Shown here: positions 52,360-59,378 of the stretch, one piece after another
Numbering within the stretch: position 1 is the stretch's first letter
Layout: each line of letters begins with the position of its first letter
Origin: a virus
Strand: one strand, 5' to 3'
DNA length: 64,000 nt
IMG/VR virus record: IMGVR_UViG_3300042381_000848
Location: 1 to 64,000 of that record
Notes under the pieces: generated by a model
Seen by the model: the letters and a program-made list of their open reading frames with translations, nothing else
The model's database searches: none
What the model was told of the DNA's origin: nothing
Translations under genes and position numbers: made by a program

Positions 52360-52968
52360 TTATTTTATATCGGTTGATTCTAATAATGTATATGAAAATT
52401 TATTTCCATGTATTTTAGCCGCTTTTCTACATATCGACATAAATACATCAAAATCCTTTACACGTTTAAATACTTGACAGCCTTCACTCCAATTTTCAAC
52501 CCAAGTAGAATCTGTACCAGATTTGTGGATATTGATACCAAACATTCCAGTATCTTTAAGTACTTCATCAAACATCAAATCTTTATTACCATCTCTCCAA
52601 ACGGTAACATTACCCAATCGTTGACAAAGTGCATCATATTTACCTTGATGTTTATCAATAGCCCAAACACCTCTATATTGTCCTGGAACTAAACGTGCAA
52701 CACCTTTAGCATTATGATATTGTTGAACACCTTTCTTGCCTGGATCCGATGTTGCCATCCAGCAATAATATTGTAAAGCACCCTTTTCATCTTTAAAAGA
52801 CAAAGTAAGTGCATCATCAAAAACATTGGTTACTTTTTTATAGACTGCAGGAGCACAATTTCTTACGCCTACAATATTAACATCAAAGCCTTTGTTAGCA
52901 TCATCATTAAACCATTTATAGTTTTTTGATTCAACTGCCGCTTTGATTTGTTCTCTAGTATAGCTCAT
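52360..52968 (-). CDS. L,D-transpeptidase-like cell-wall protein
   Basis: 202 aa. Near the C-terminus, GINIHKSG followed by WSEGCQVFKR reproduces the H-x(14-17)-S-x-G-C arrangement of L,D-transpeptidase (YkuD) active sites, with Glu in place of the usual His before Gly-Cys. The N-terminal part contains a start VRNCAPAVYKKVTNV and LSFKDEKGALQYYCWM. It probably acts on peptidoglycan cross-links, either in lysis or in the host wall. Not a classical YkuD by length, so the family call is tentative. Late box 14 nt upstream. Confidence 0.6.
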   Translation of the reverse strand: MSYTREQIKAAVESKNYKWFNDDANKGFDVNIVGVRNCAPAVYKKVTNVFDDALTLSFKDEKGALQYYCWMATSDPGKKGVQQYHNAKGVARLVPGQYRGVWAIDKHQGKYDALCQRLGNVTVWRDGNKDLMFDEVLKDTGMFGINIHKSGTDSTWVENWSEGCQVFKRVKDFDVFMSICRKAAKIHGNKFSYTLLESTDIK

Positions 52969-52982
52969 ATTATTTCTTTAGA

Positions 52983-52990
52983 ATAAATAT
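52983..52990 (-). promoter_or_regulatory. Late box ATATTTAT
   Basis: 14 nt before the L,D-transpeptidase-like gene. Confidence 0.55.
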
Positions 52991-53017
52991 AGTACGTTTG
53001 TAATTACTAGAACGTTA

Positions 53018-53039
53018 GTGCGTCCTTACAGGTCCGCAC
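53018..53039. other. Hairpin after the 53063 gene
   Basis: GTGCG/CGCAC stem with an 11-12 base loop, 25 bases after the stop of the 53063 gene on the minus strand. No long T run follows, so it may be a structured 3' end rather than a strong terminator. Confidence 0.45.
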
Positions 53040-53062
53040 AGGCCATTTTCAACGCTGCACAT

Positions 53063-53584
53063 TTATGAAGGGCTCACACCTGTTGAATCTGCGTTGCTAC
53101 GACGAACCAACCACAATTCATTTCTACGCTGCATTGTCATGTATCCTGCGGAAGCAATTCGTGCCCAATTGTCCTTAACAAATGCAGCATATAAACGAGT
53201 CTTTTGATATTCTTTGTCGGAATCCGAATCAGCTCCACTTATGTTAACAGACTCAGGTGCATGATTTGCACAAAAATCTAGTATTGCTTCTCCGGCAGTA
53301 CGTATGAGACGCAAATAGTTGAGTTGTCCGACAGCACCACTTTTTGTATGCGATGTAGTGCGACCAGCAGTCAGTGCATTTGGATTACGGGTAGGCATTG
53401 TAAATGCAAAATACCATTCATTGTTTTCGCCATGTACCATTACGAATTCAATGTTTGTGGAATCGGCTGTAACGTTGCATTTCCATCGATCGGTTGATCC
53501 CATTGTTTGCCACGCAAATTGGGTGGCATAAGGTTGAACGGAGCCAAAGGTAATTTCCGTTAATATGTTGTGTAATTTAATCAT
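53063..53584 (-). CDS. Capsid-targeted paralogue A
   Basis: 173 aa. MIKLHNILTE|ITFGS, then a domain shared with the next gene: ATQFAW, EFVMVHGENNEWYFAFTMPT, GQLNYLRLIRTAGEAILDFC, APESVNISGADSDSDKEYQK, TRLYAAFVKDNWARIASAGY. The pattern -T--E-ILDF----P--V---G------KT-LY--------L--AGY is common in uncharacterised phage proteins. Here the (L/I)xE site sits right at the domain start. One-base overlap (TAATG) with the upstream paralogue gene. Confidence 0.7.
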   Translation of the reverse strand: MIKLHNILTEITFGSVQPYATQFAWQTMGSTDRWKCNVTADSTNIEFVMVHGENNEWYFAFTMPTRNPNALTAGRTTSHTKSGAVGQLNYLRLIRTAGEAILDFCANHAPESVNISGADSDSDKEYQKTRLYAAFVKDNWARIASAGYMTMQRRNELWLVRRSNADSTGVSPS

Positions 53585-54219
53585 TATTCTATTCCCGTTG
53601 CATCATATCGATTGCGTGACACTATGTATAGTTTTCCGTTACGATCGAGGATGCGATATCCAGCGGCTGCTAATTTGTCGGCATTGGCGTGAAGCAGACC
53701 GCGGTATATGCGAGTCTTTTGAAGATCCTTACCTGCTTCGGTGTCAAACCCGGTTACATCCACAGCTTCAGGTGCATATTGGCTGCAAAAGTCTAAAATT
53801 GCTTCCCCTGCTGTTTGCAGCACCCGCAAATAAGACAATTGGCCAGTGACATCACTTTTTGCGTGTGAAACCGTAAACCCATGTCCACCAAATCCTGGCA
53901 ATGCTATGACAAAGGAATATTCCTCTCCATCACGTGACCAATTGGATTCCATTGCAAACTCTACTAGTACGCTATCGCATTGCACCTGGGTATTATAGCC
54001 ATCGTGTTTGCTGCGCCACACAAACTGGGTCGCATATGGGGCAATGCTCCCCAAAGTAATTTCGGCTAGCGGTTCCTTGGCGGGAGTATTGTCATGGCCG
54101 CAGCGATGACACATGTATACATCTTTACCACCATCTGCAATCTTCCATGGCCATGAGCACTTATCACAGTGAATGCGATGCTTGGTAACCAATTCTAGCA
54201 AATGTTTTAGCCGTATCAT
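53584..54219 (-). CDS. Capsid-targeted paralogue B with inserted zinc ribbon
   Basis: 211 aa from ATG 54219, two bases after the upstream stop; the upstream ATG at 54255 would add 12 residues. MIRLKHLLE|LVTKH is followed by a zinc ribbon (HCDKCSWPWKIADGGKDVYM then CHRCGHDN, i.e. C-x2-C...C-x2-C), then PLAE|ITLGS and the same domain as paralogue A. So a zinc ribbon has been inserted between the leader and a second LxE site. If gp21 cuts at both, ribbon and domain would separate. Confidence 0.72.
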   Translation of the reverse strand: MIRLKHLLELVTKHRIHCDKCSWPWKIADGGKDVYMCHRCGHDNTPAKEPLAEITLGSIAPYATQFVWRSKHDGYNTQVQCDSVLVEFAMESNWSRDGEEYSFVIALPGFGGHGFTVSHAKSDVTGQLSYLRVLQTAGEAILDFCSQYAPEAVDVTGFDTEAGKDLQKTRIYRGLLHANADKLAAAGYRILDRNGKLYIVSRNRYDATGIE

Positions 54220-54220
54220 G

Positions 54221-54469
54221 TTATCCCCGACGAATGTCCGAATCACCATGCTCATATGGTATAGTAATTACATCACCCTCATTTTGACCGCCCTTAAGCT
54301 TAAATACATAGTCCTCATCCGCTGAATTGTATCCAACAAACAGTGCAGGTACCCAATCACCCCATTGATGATCATATACTTCATACGTTTTACCTTCGGT
54401 GAAATCGATTGATTGTGTTGCATCTTCCGTTAAGAATCGACGCCATTTTCTTAAAGAAAATTGTTCCAT
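54221..54469 (-). CDS. Small protein with capsid-targeting-like leader
   Basis: 82 aa. MEQFSLRKWRRFLTE|DATQS, a longer, more basic leader with an FLTE site. The rest (FTEGKTYEVYDHQWGDWVPA, FVGYNSADEDYVFKLKGGQN, EGDVITIPYEHGDSDIRRG) looks like a small SH3-like beta barrel. It heads the operon containing paralogues B and A, with a late box 17 nt upstream. Confidence 0.65.
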   Translation of the reverse strand: MEQFSLRKWRRFLTEDATQSIDFTEGKTYEVYDHQWGDWVPALFVGYNSADEDYVFKLKGGQNEGDVITIPYEHGDSDIRRG

Positions 54470-54486
54470 GTTGTTCCTTTATATGA

Positions 54487-54494
54487 ATAAATAT
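54487..54494 (-). promoter_or_regulatory. Late box ATATTTAT
   Basis: 17 nt before the 54221-54469 gene, the last late box before the early region. Confidence 0.55.
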
Positions 54495-54796
54495 ACCTTG
54501 GCACTAGTACTTGCCCGTAATACACGTATAAGATGCTAGGGAGGCCTATATCCTACATGGGAGGATTGTATGACACCGTCATTTCCAATAAAGAGCACCT
54601 ATATAGCAAAAAAATTAGGCGCTCGGGAAAAATCCATATCACCATCCACTCCTAGATGGGGTATTCTACCCCCTTAACTAAACCCTCCCCCACCCCCCTG
54701 TTTCCGGGGGGGCATCCCCATGTTTTTAAGGGGGGCTATGGGGCAGTAAAATAGGGGGGCTACCTACCCCCCTTTACTCTTATATATACAATATGC
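54495..54796. other. Gene-free G/C-tract region at the late/early boundary
   Basis: About 300 bases without a gene. 54660-54775 holds unusually dense G and C runs for this AT-rich genome: a hairpin CCCCCC/GGGGGG at 54693-54711, the terminator hairpin at 54754-54772, and on the minus strand a run G6-T-G5-A-G3 plus a G5 nine bases further on (54669-54698) that fits a G-quadruplex. It separates the late operons (left) from the early region (right). Confidence 0.55.
54754..54772 (-). terminator. Terminator after the first early operon
   Basis: GGGGGG/CCCCCC stem with loop CTACCTA and, on the minus strand, a following TATTTTA. It would stop transcripts from 54797-55384. Confidence 0.68.
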
Positions 54797-55093
54797 TTAT
54801 GAGGCTTCTTGTTGTCTTATGCGTTCTACTATTATATCTGTGGCTGCTACATTGTCTGGTGCTTGGAAGTCTGTCTGGATACCTAGGTTCCCCATCAATT
54901 GGTTTACTGTGTTCCATTGACTGCGTAGCATGCTAGTCCATTTAGAGTCTCTGCCATGATCTCTTTCGGCCTTCTTTAACTCTAAGAACATTGCGGCTTC
55001 TGTTAATTGGATCTTGCTAACCAGGCTAGCTTTTGTTAGTGGTGTCTTCTTAACACTTACTCTAGGGTCTCTCTCTTTTCTCATAGTCTTCAT
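54797..55093 (-). CDS. Early-region hypothetical protein
   Basis: 98 aa from ATG 55093. The ATG at 55138 would place 15 codons inside the early promoter cassette (55118-55167), so it is rejected. Helical protein: KKTPLTKASLVSKIQLTEAA, then MFLELKKAERDHGRDSKWTS. No family recognised. Confidence 0.58.
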   Translation of the reverse strand: MKTMRKERDPRVSVKKTPLTKASLVSKIQLTEAAMFLELKKAERDHGRDSKWTSMLRSQWNTVNQLMGNLGIQTDFQAPDNVAATDIIVERIRQQEAS

Positions 55094-55117
55094 ATATCTC
55101 TTATTAATTATTATACT

Positions 55118-55167
55118 TAAAGATAAGGAATTAATCAATAGGATCCTAATCTTTTAGCAACTTTTTT
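55118..55167 (-). promoter_or_regulatory. Early promoter cassette A
   Basis: AAAAGATTAGG, 18 nt, TTATCTTTA on the minus strand, 25 nt before the 54797-55093 start. Upstream A-rich block with GTTGC. Leader AATAAGAGATAT precedes ATG. Confidence 0.72.
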
Positions 55168-55384
55168 TCAACTTATTTATGCGCCTTGTGGCTGAGCCAT
55201 CTTTATACATTACCGAGAATACTACGTCATGAATCATCTCATCAAGTATAGTTTCTGCTACGAAGCCGCTGCATCCTTCTTTCATAAGCTCTTTTACAAA
55301 CCGAATCGATGCTTCAATTAATTGTTGTTCTGCTGTGAGTGTTGTTTCCATACAATGTTTTTTTACAGCAGAAATCCGACGCAT
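55154..55384 (-). CDS. Early-region hypothetical protein
   Basis: 76 aa (or 65 aa from the ATG at 55351). Helical: METTLTAEQQLIEASIRFVK, ELMKEGCSGFVAETILDEMI. No family recognised. It is followed by cassette A of the next gene, so its stop overlaps that promoter block. Confidence 0.55.
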   Translation of the reverse strand: MRRISAVKKHCMETTLTAEQQLIEASIRFVKELMKEGCSGFVAETILDEMIHDVVFSVMYKDGSATRRINKLKKSC

Positions 55385-55418
55385 TGCTACGCCGGATACC
55401 TTATATAAGGAGATGAGA

Positions 55419-56357
55419 CTACATTGCTATAATTTGCTCTGCTATCATCATCTTTGGATTGTCAAAGCCCATTGCACATATTCTGGCTGCTTTGATAAAG
55501 CTTCTGAGGTTAATCTCCAATCCGTCAAATTCCTCATTCAATTCCTTCATTAATGCTAATGCTTGTTGCTTAGCAGCAGTCGGGATGCGAGACTCCATTT
55601 TGTCAATCAATTGCTCCATTCGGGTAAACATTTGATCCGTTGTCAAATCAACATCTGCTACAAAGCTTCTGCTTCGGATTGCTTCATCTAAGCGGCTTTG
55701 ACTAATATTGCTTATGAATATAATTCTGCCTGTGAATTCAAAATGACGAGGTACTTCACTGCCAAACTCATCTTTAAGCGCTTTGCTTGTTATATAAGAT
55801 ATCTTGCGGGTGTCATAGCTGTCTAATGCTCCCTTAAGAATATTAACTGCATCATCATCTCTAAATACAGAGTCACAGTCATCCAACACAATAATCTTGT
55901 CACTGTTCTCATATAAGGTAATAAACAAGCCGGCTGCCGTTGCTCTACCTTTGAAGTGAACAAAGTCATATGACTCTCTTAAGCCCATACCTTCTAAGGT
56001 ACCTTTTACTAGGTGAGTCTTACCCATTCCGGCACCTCCGGTAATTACTAGTGAGGGTTGAATGCCTTTGCCTACCATCTTTGTCAAGCGCTCAATATTG
56101 TCAAACATTGTCTGTGGATCCTGCTGCTGCTTAACTTGCATAAAGGACATTTTCTGTGGCTGCAGTGCTACTCCACTTTGTGCTGCTGGCATTCTAGTTA
56201 CTCGGCCGTTAAACCCTACAAACAATACTTCATTGTTCTTCTCAGCATTTAATAGCTGGATGTGTCTGATAACATCTTTTCCTGCAATCTCTCCGTTTGC
56301 AATGTTCTTTCCAAATAACTTTCCTTTGATTCTAACCGGTTTAAATACATTTGTCAT
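55419..56357 (-). CDS. AAA+ ATPase
   Basis: 312 aa. Walker A TGGAGMGKTH (107-114), Walker B IIVLDDCDS (D159, D160), sensor-1 like GRIIFISNIS, and an arginine-rich RSRSFVADV stretch. The N-terminal 100 residues are an extra beta domain. C-terminal helical lid. Similar AAA+ proteins of unknown function occur in phages of Bacteroidota, often early. Which partner it remodels is unknown. Confidence 0.78.
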   Translation of the reverse strand: MTNVFKPVRIKGKLFGKNIANGEIAGKDVIRHIQLLNAEKNNEVLFVGFNGRVTRMPAAQSGVALQPQKMSFMQVKQQQDPQTMFDNIERLTKMVGKGIQPSLVITGGAGMGKTHLVKGTLEGMGLRESYDFVHFKGRATAAGLFITLYENSDKIIVLDDCDSVFRDDDAVNILKGALDSYDTRKISYITSKALKDEFGSEVPRHFEFTGRIIFISNISQSRLDEAIRSRSFVADVDLTTDQMFTRMEQLIDKMESRIPTAAKQQALALMKELNEEFDGLEINLRSFIKAARICAMGFDNPKMMIAEQIIAM

Positions 56358-56407
56358 ACTCTCTCTTTTTTTTTGTTTTTAAATTTATAACTCTTAATTC
56401 CTATATA

Positions 56408-56458
56408 TAAAGATAAGGTTTTTTATGTTAGGATCCTAATCTTTTGGTAACTTTTTTT
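56408..56458 (-). promoter_or_regulatory. Early promoter cassette B
   Basis: Consensus AAAAGATTAGG-18-TTATCTTTATATA upstream of the AAA+ gene; spacer ATCCTAACATAAAAAACC. Confidence 0.72.
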
Positions 56459-56466
56459 GCTTTTTT

Positions 56467-56643
56467 TTAAACTTTTTTTATATTCGAATCCGATAAGGTA
56501 TCAACATGAATCTCTTCAATTGCGGCCTGAATTGTATTCAATGCGTCACCAAATAGGTATTGCATATTATTGTTTACTACGAATACATGCATTGCAACTA
56601 GTAATGCATTGGCGTCTTGGATTTCTTTTTGGGTTCTGGTCAT
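56467..56643 (-). CDS. Early small protein
   Basis: 58 aa: QDANALLVAMHVFVVNNNMQ then ALNTIQAAIEEIHVDTLSDS. Starts on the usual early leader (AATAAGAGAT-ATG). No family recognised. Confidence 0.58.
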   Translation of the reverse strand: MTRTQKEIQDANALLVAMHVFVVNNNMQYLFGDALNTIQAAIEEIHVDTLSDSNIKKV

Positions 56644-56665
56644 ATCTCTTATTTTTTATTATACT

Positions 56666-56716
56666 TAAAGATAATGAATTTATTTCAATTAACCTAATCT
56701 TTTGCAAACTTTTTTT
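56666..56716 (-). promoter_or_regulatory. Early promoter cassette C
   Basis: AAAAGATTAGG-18-TTATCTTTAAGTATA upstream of the 56467-56643 gene; spacer TTAATTGAAATAAATTCA. Confidence 0.72.
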
Positions 56717-56856
56717 CAGAAATGTTTCCGGATCAATTCTCTACTTTTTTTATATTGGGCTGCTGTAATATCGCCAAAGATCCTATGAGTCTCTAACATT
56801 TGTAATGCTGTGGACTTGGTTGGCGCTGTTTCAATCATTTCTTTGATTCTCTTCAT
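56716..56856 (-). CDS. Early small protein
   Basis: 46 aa: MKRIKEMIETAPTKSTALQM then TAAQYKKSRELIRKHF. It has no cassette of its own; it follows the 56922 gene and is probably cotranscribed with it. Its end overlaps cassette C. Confidence 0.5.
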   Translation of the reverse strand: MKRIKEMIETAPTKSTALQMLETHRIFGDITAAQYKKSRELIRKHF

Positions 56857-56921
56857 ATCTCTTTTTACGTCCGCATGGGCCAACATTGCTGCTGACCCTG
56901 GGACTATATTGAGAGATATGT

Positions 56922-57350
56922 TTACTCTTCTTGTGCGGCTTCGTTGCCTGCTAATATGTCTCTTTGTAATTGCTCTGCTTCTGCTTGAGCCTCAATGAAT
57001 CCGTCTGTCTCAGGTTCATCCTCTTCAATTACAAACTCTTCTAATGTCGCGGTGATGTGCTCCATCAATTCATTGGTGTCAAAGTCAACCCGGGTTAATT
57101 CAATTTGGTTGTTATAGCTAAGCTCAAACTCTGCTGAATCCAATTTGACTAAGTCATCACAATTGCGGTCCACGCACCTTTCAATTCTCATTGCAATGTC
57201 TTCTGCTAACTCTGCTGACATGCCCAACACTTTTTCGATGCGCACTTCTGGATCCAGGCCTTGGATTAATGCAATTACATTGTCGATTGATACTACTGAG
57301 GTTAGCGCCTTTGCTCCCTCTAACTGCGCAATTAAATCTGCTTTTTTCAT
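56922..57350 (-). CDS. Early acidic protein
   Basis: 142 aa, strongly acidic (EEFVIEEDEPETDGFIEAQA). No recognised domain. Acidic early phage proteins sometimes mimic DNA or block host enzymes; that is only a possibility here. Confidence 0.58.
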   Translation of the reverse strand: MKKADLIAQLEGAKALTSVVSIDNVIALIQGLDPEVRIEKVLGMSAELAEDIAMRIERCVDRNCDDLVKLDSAEFELSYNNQIELTRVDFDTNELMEHITATLEEFVIEEDEPETDGFIEAQAEAEQLQRDILAGNEAAQEE

Positions 57351-57403
57351 ACTCTCTCTTTTTGGTTTTTAAATTTTGGGACTATTCCCTTATTTCCTAT
57401 ATA

Positions 57404-57454
57404 TAAAGATAAGGTTTTTATTTCAATTATCCTAATCTTTTGGTAACTTTTTTT
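57404..57454 (-). promoter_or_regulatory. Early promoter cassette D
   Basis: AAAAGATTAGG-18-TTATCTTTATATA upstream of the 56922 gene; spacer ATAATTGAAATAAAAACC. Confidence 0.72.
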
Positions 57455-57471
57455 ACTTTTTTTTAACTATT

Positions 57472-57738
57472 TCATCTGCTTAGATCTGGAGCTGTTTCGA
57501 TAGTTGCTGCGCCTAACTCTACAATAATGCATTCTTCGCCATTACCATCAATAAACTCCTCTACTATATGGAATTTAAATTCAAGTATTTTTGCCATTCT
57601 GTTTAGACAATCCATTTCTTGTCCTGCAATGATTACACATTGGCCTAACTTCTCTCCGGTTGGTCCAGAGAATGAATTATTCAATTCTCCAATACAATCA
57701 ACGATCCCTTCAAATTCCCTTTTAGTGCACTTTTTCAT
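57472..57738 (-). CDS. Early small protein
   Basis: 88 aa: EFEGIVDCIGELNNSFSGPT then MDCLNRMAKILEFKFHIVEE. No family recognised. Confidence 0.57.
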   Translation of the reverse strand: MKKCTKREFEGIVDCIGELNNSFSGPTGEKLGQCVIIAGQEMDCLNRMAKILEFKFHIVEEFIDGNGEECIIVELGAATIETAPDLSR

Positions 57739-57763
57739 ATTCTCTCTTATTTTTTATTATACT

Positions 57764-57813
57764 TAAAGATAATGAATTTATTTCAATTATCCTAATCTTT
57801 TTGAAACTTTTTT
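57764..57813 (-). promoter_or_regulatory. Early promoter cassette E
   Basis: AAAAGATTAGG-18-TTATCTTTA with spacer ATAATTGAAATAAATTCA, upstream of the 57472 gene. Confidence 0.72.
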
Positions 57814-57823
57814 CAAACTTTTT

Positions 57824-57910
57824 TTAGCTATATTGGCCGGAGTATATTACTGCGTGCACTGCTAAGGTTACTTGGGTTACCATTGCTTCGAATTCTTTTT
57901 CTGACATCAT
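57824..57910 (-). CDS. Early micro-protein
   Basis: 28 aa from ATG 57910 (or 27 from 57907): MMSEKEFEAMVTQVTLAVHA then VIYSGQYS. It fits the pattern of an early leader followed by a short frame, but is too short for certainty. Confidence 0.4.
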   Translation of the reverse strand: MMSEKEFEAMVTQVTLAVHAVIYSGQYS

Positions 57911-57915
57911 CTCTC

Positions 57916-58005
57916 TTATTTTTTACGGGTTAAACACTTAAGGATCAAAAACACATTGAGTACTAAACTCAGGTAAACTAGGTTGCTTTCAAATTCTGAT
58001 AACAT
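57916..58005 (-). CDS. Early membrane micro-protein
   Basis: 29 aa, one hydrophobic helix (NLVYLSLVLNVFLILKCL) and a basic end. Such tiny membrane peptides are common in early phage regions. Confidence 0.42.
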   Translation of the reverse strand: MLSEFESNLVYLSLVLNVFLILKCLTRKK

Positions 58006-58017
58006 TGCTCTTATTTT

Positions 58018-58170
58018 TTAATTAAATGCTTTTCGAATTATTACTGCTGCGATTATCGATAATGATATTGCTATAATCATTCTTAATGCAATGTCATCTA
58101 CCAGGATCTTTGCTGCTCCGGCTGCCATTAATATCAATGGTACGCCAATTAAAATTCTGTGTTCTTTCAT
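58018..58170 (-). CDS. Early two-helix membrane protein
   Basis: 50 aa: a hydrophobic helix (ILIGVPLILMAAGAAKILV), a turn with DD, and a second one (MIIAISLSIIAAVIIRKAFN). A small inner-membrane protein; could act in superinfection exclusion or membrane remodelling, but this is not shown. Has its own early cassette. Confidence 0.55.
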   Translation of the reverse strand: MKEHRILIGVPLILMAAGAAKILVDDIALRMIIAISLSIIAAVIIRKAFN

Positions 58171-58223
58171 ATCTCTTATTTTTTTAATTTAAACTCTTAG
58201 GGCCTTTCCCTAATTGCTATACA

Positions 58224-58274
58224 TAAAGATAAGGAAAAAAAGAATGCGAACCTAATCTTTTGCAAACTTTTTTT
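58224..58274 (-). promoter_or_regulatory. Early promoter cassette F
   Basis: AAAAGATTAGG-18-TTATCTTTA with spacer TTCGCATTCTTTTTTTCC, upstream of the two-helix gene. Confidence 0.72.
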
Positions 58275-58446
58275 AATTAATTTGTATTCCGAAATGTCTA
58301 CACATACGATCTACATCAATTTGGATATCACCCTTCGCATCGAGGTTTTCTGCCAATGCTTCAATCAATTGCTCGGTTTTCGGAGACTTGGCTTCTCTAC
58401 TTACAATTTTCAATTTTTCAATAAACTCGCTTAACATCATTTTCAT
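58273..58446 (-). CDS. Early small protein
   Basis: 57 aa: MMLSEFIEKLKIVSREAKSP then LIEALAENLDAKGDIQIDVD. Its end abuts cassette F. Confidence 0.55.
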   Translation of the reverse strand: MKMMLSEFIEKLKIVSREAKSPKTEQLIEALAENLDAKGDIQIDVDRMCRHFGIQIN

Positions 58447-58468
58447 ATCTCTTATTTTTTATTATACT

Positions 58469-58518
58469 TAAAGATAATGAAAAAAAGAATGCGAACCTAA
58501 TCTTTTGCAAACTTTTTT
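58469..58518 (-). promoter_or_regulatory. Early promoter cassette G
   Basis: AAAAGATTAGG-18-TTATCTTTAAGTATA, spacer TTCGCATTCTTTTTTTCA (nearly identical to cassette F), upstream of the 58273 gene. Confidence 0.72.
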
Positions 58519-58530
58519 CCAACTTTTTTA

Positions 58531-59271
58531 CTACAAGTATTGCTCCAATAATTTGATGCCTGGCATTGCCTGTAAGCCTTTCTCTGCCAATCTAACCAAT
58601 TGACGTGCTCGCTCTCCGGTAACACCTAACTCCTCAGCTATCTGCTCCATTGGCTTAGCATACTCATATCCAATGCCATAATTCATTGTTATTGCTAAGC
58701 GTTGCTTCTCAGGTAATTGGTTCAATGCTCTCTGCAAGTCAAACAACAAATCCGATTTATCTCTACCTGACTTGGTTGCTTCAGACTCTAAGAATCGATC
58801 CGCATATGTTTCTTTGTTGTCATCATCGCCTACCGGAGTATGTATACTTTTAATATACTGTGGTTCGGTTGATGTCTTGTGGGATGGGATCCTAACGACA
58901 CGGGATAAATCATTTAATGCCTTTTGTATCTCGGCTCTGATATACCATACTGCAAAGGTAATGAATTTGACACCTTTAGTGACATCGAACCTTTCAGCTG
59001 CTTCAAACAATCCTACATTGGCAAATCCAATAAGATCTTCTAGCTCTAAGCCCATTCCTTGATATTGACGAGCAACTTGGATAGCGAAGCGTAAATTGGT
59101 TTCTATTAACTTGTTGCGGGCTTGTATATCGCCTTTTACCATAGCCTCAGCTAATGCCTTCTGATCCGTAGCGGCTATGTTAGACGCTTTCTTAATCTCC
59201 TTAACATAGATCCTAGTACTTGTAACATCTGTAACAATTGCACCATTTCCAACATGAATTCTTTTTTTCAT
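58531..59271 (-). CDS. RpoD-like sigma factor
   Basis: 246 aa from ATG 59271 (MKKRIHVGNG); the ATG at 59364 would run through an early cassette. Region 2: NLRFAIQVARQYQGMGLELE, then DLIGFANVGLFEAAERFDVT, then FITFAVWYIRAEIQKALN (about residues 54-120). Region 4: LPEKQRLAITMNYGIGY, then ELGVTGERARQLVRLAEKGL (about residues 185-230). This is a primary-type sigma-70 and distinct from gp55. It probably helps the host polymerase read phage early or middle genes. Confidence 0.88.
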   Translation of the reverse strand: MKKRIHVGNGAIVTDVTSTRIYVKEIKKASNIAATDQKALAEAMVKGDIQARNKLIETNLRFAIQVARQYQGMGLELEDLIGFANVGLFEAAERFDVTKGVKFITFAVWYIRAEIQKALNDLSRVVRIPSHKTSTEPQYIKSIHTPVGDDDNKETYADRFLESEATKSGRDKSDLLFDLQRALNQLPEKQRLAITMNYGIGYEYAKPMEQIAEELGVTGERARQLVRLAEKGLQAMPGIKLLEQYL

Positions 59272-59310
59272 TCTCTCTTTTTTAAATTTATAACTCTTAA
59301 TTCCTATACA

Positions 59311-59360
59311 TAAAGATAAGCATTTTATCTTTCGGATCCTAATCTTTTGGTAACTTTTTT
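59311..59360 (-). promoter_or_regulatory. Early promoter cassette H
   Basis: AAAAGATTAGG-18-TTATCTTTATGTATA upstream of the sigma factor; spacer ATCCGAAAGATAAAATGC. Confidence 0.72.
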
Positions 59361-59378
59361 CCAACTTTTTTAGCCCGC

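Noticed and set aside
55094-55138. Longer start for the 54797 gene at 55138
   Set aside because: It falls inside early promoter cassette A; the ATG at 55093 fits the leader used by the other early genes.
59272-59364. N-terminal extension of the sigma factor from ATG 59364
   Set aside because: The extra 31 codons lie over early promoter cassette H and read as low-complexity lysine-rich sequence; the ATG at 59271 follows the standard early leader.
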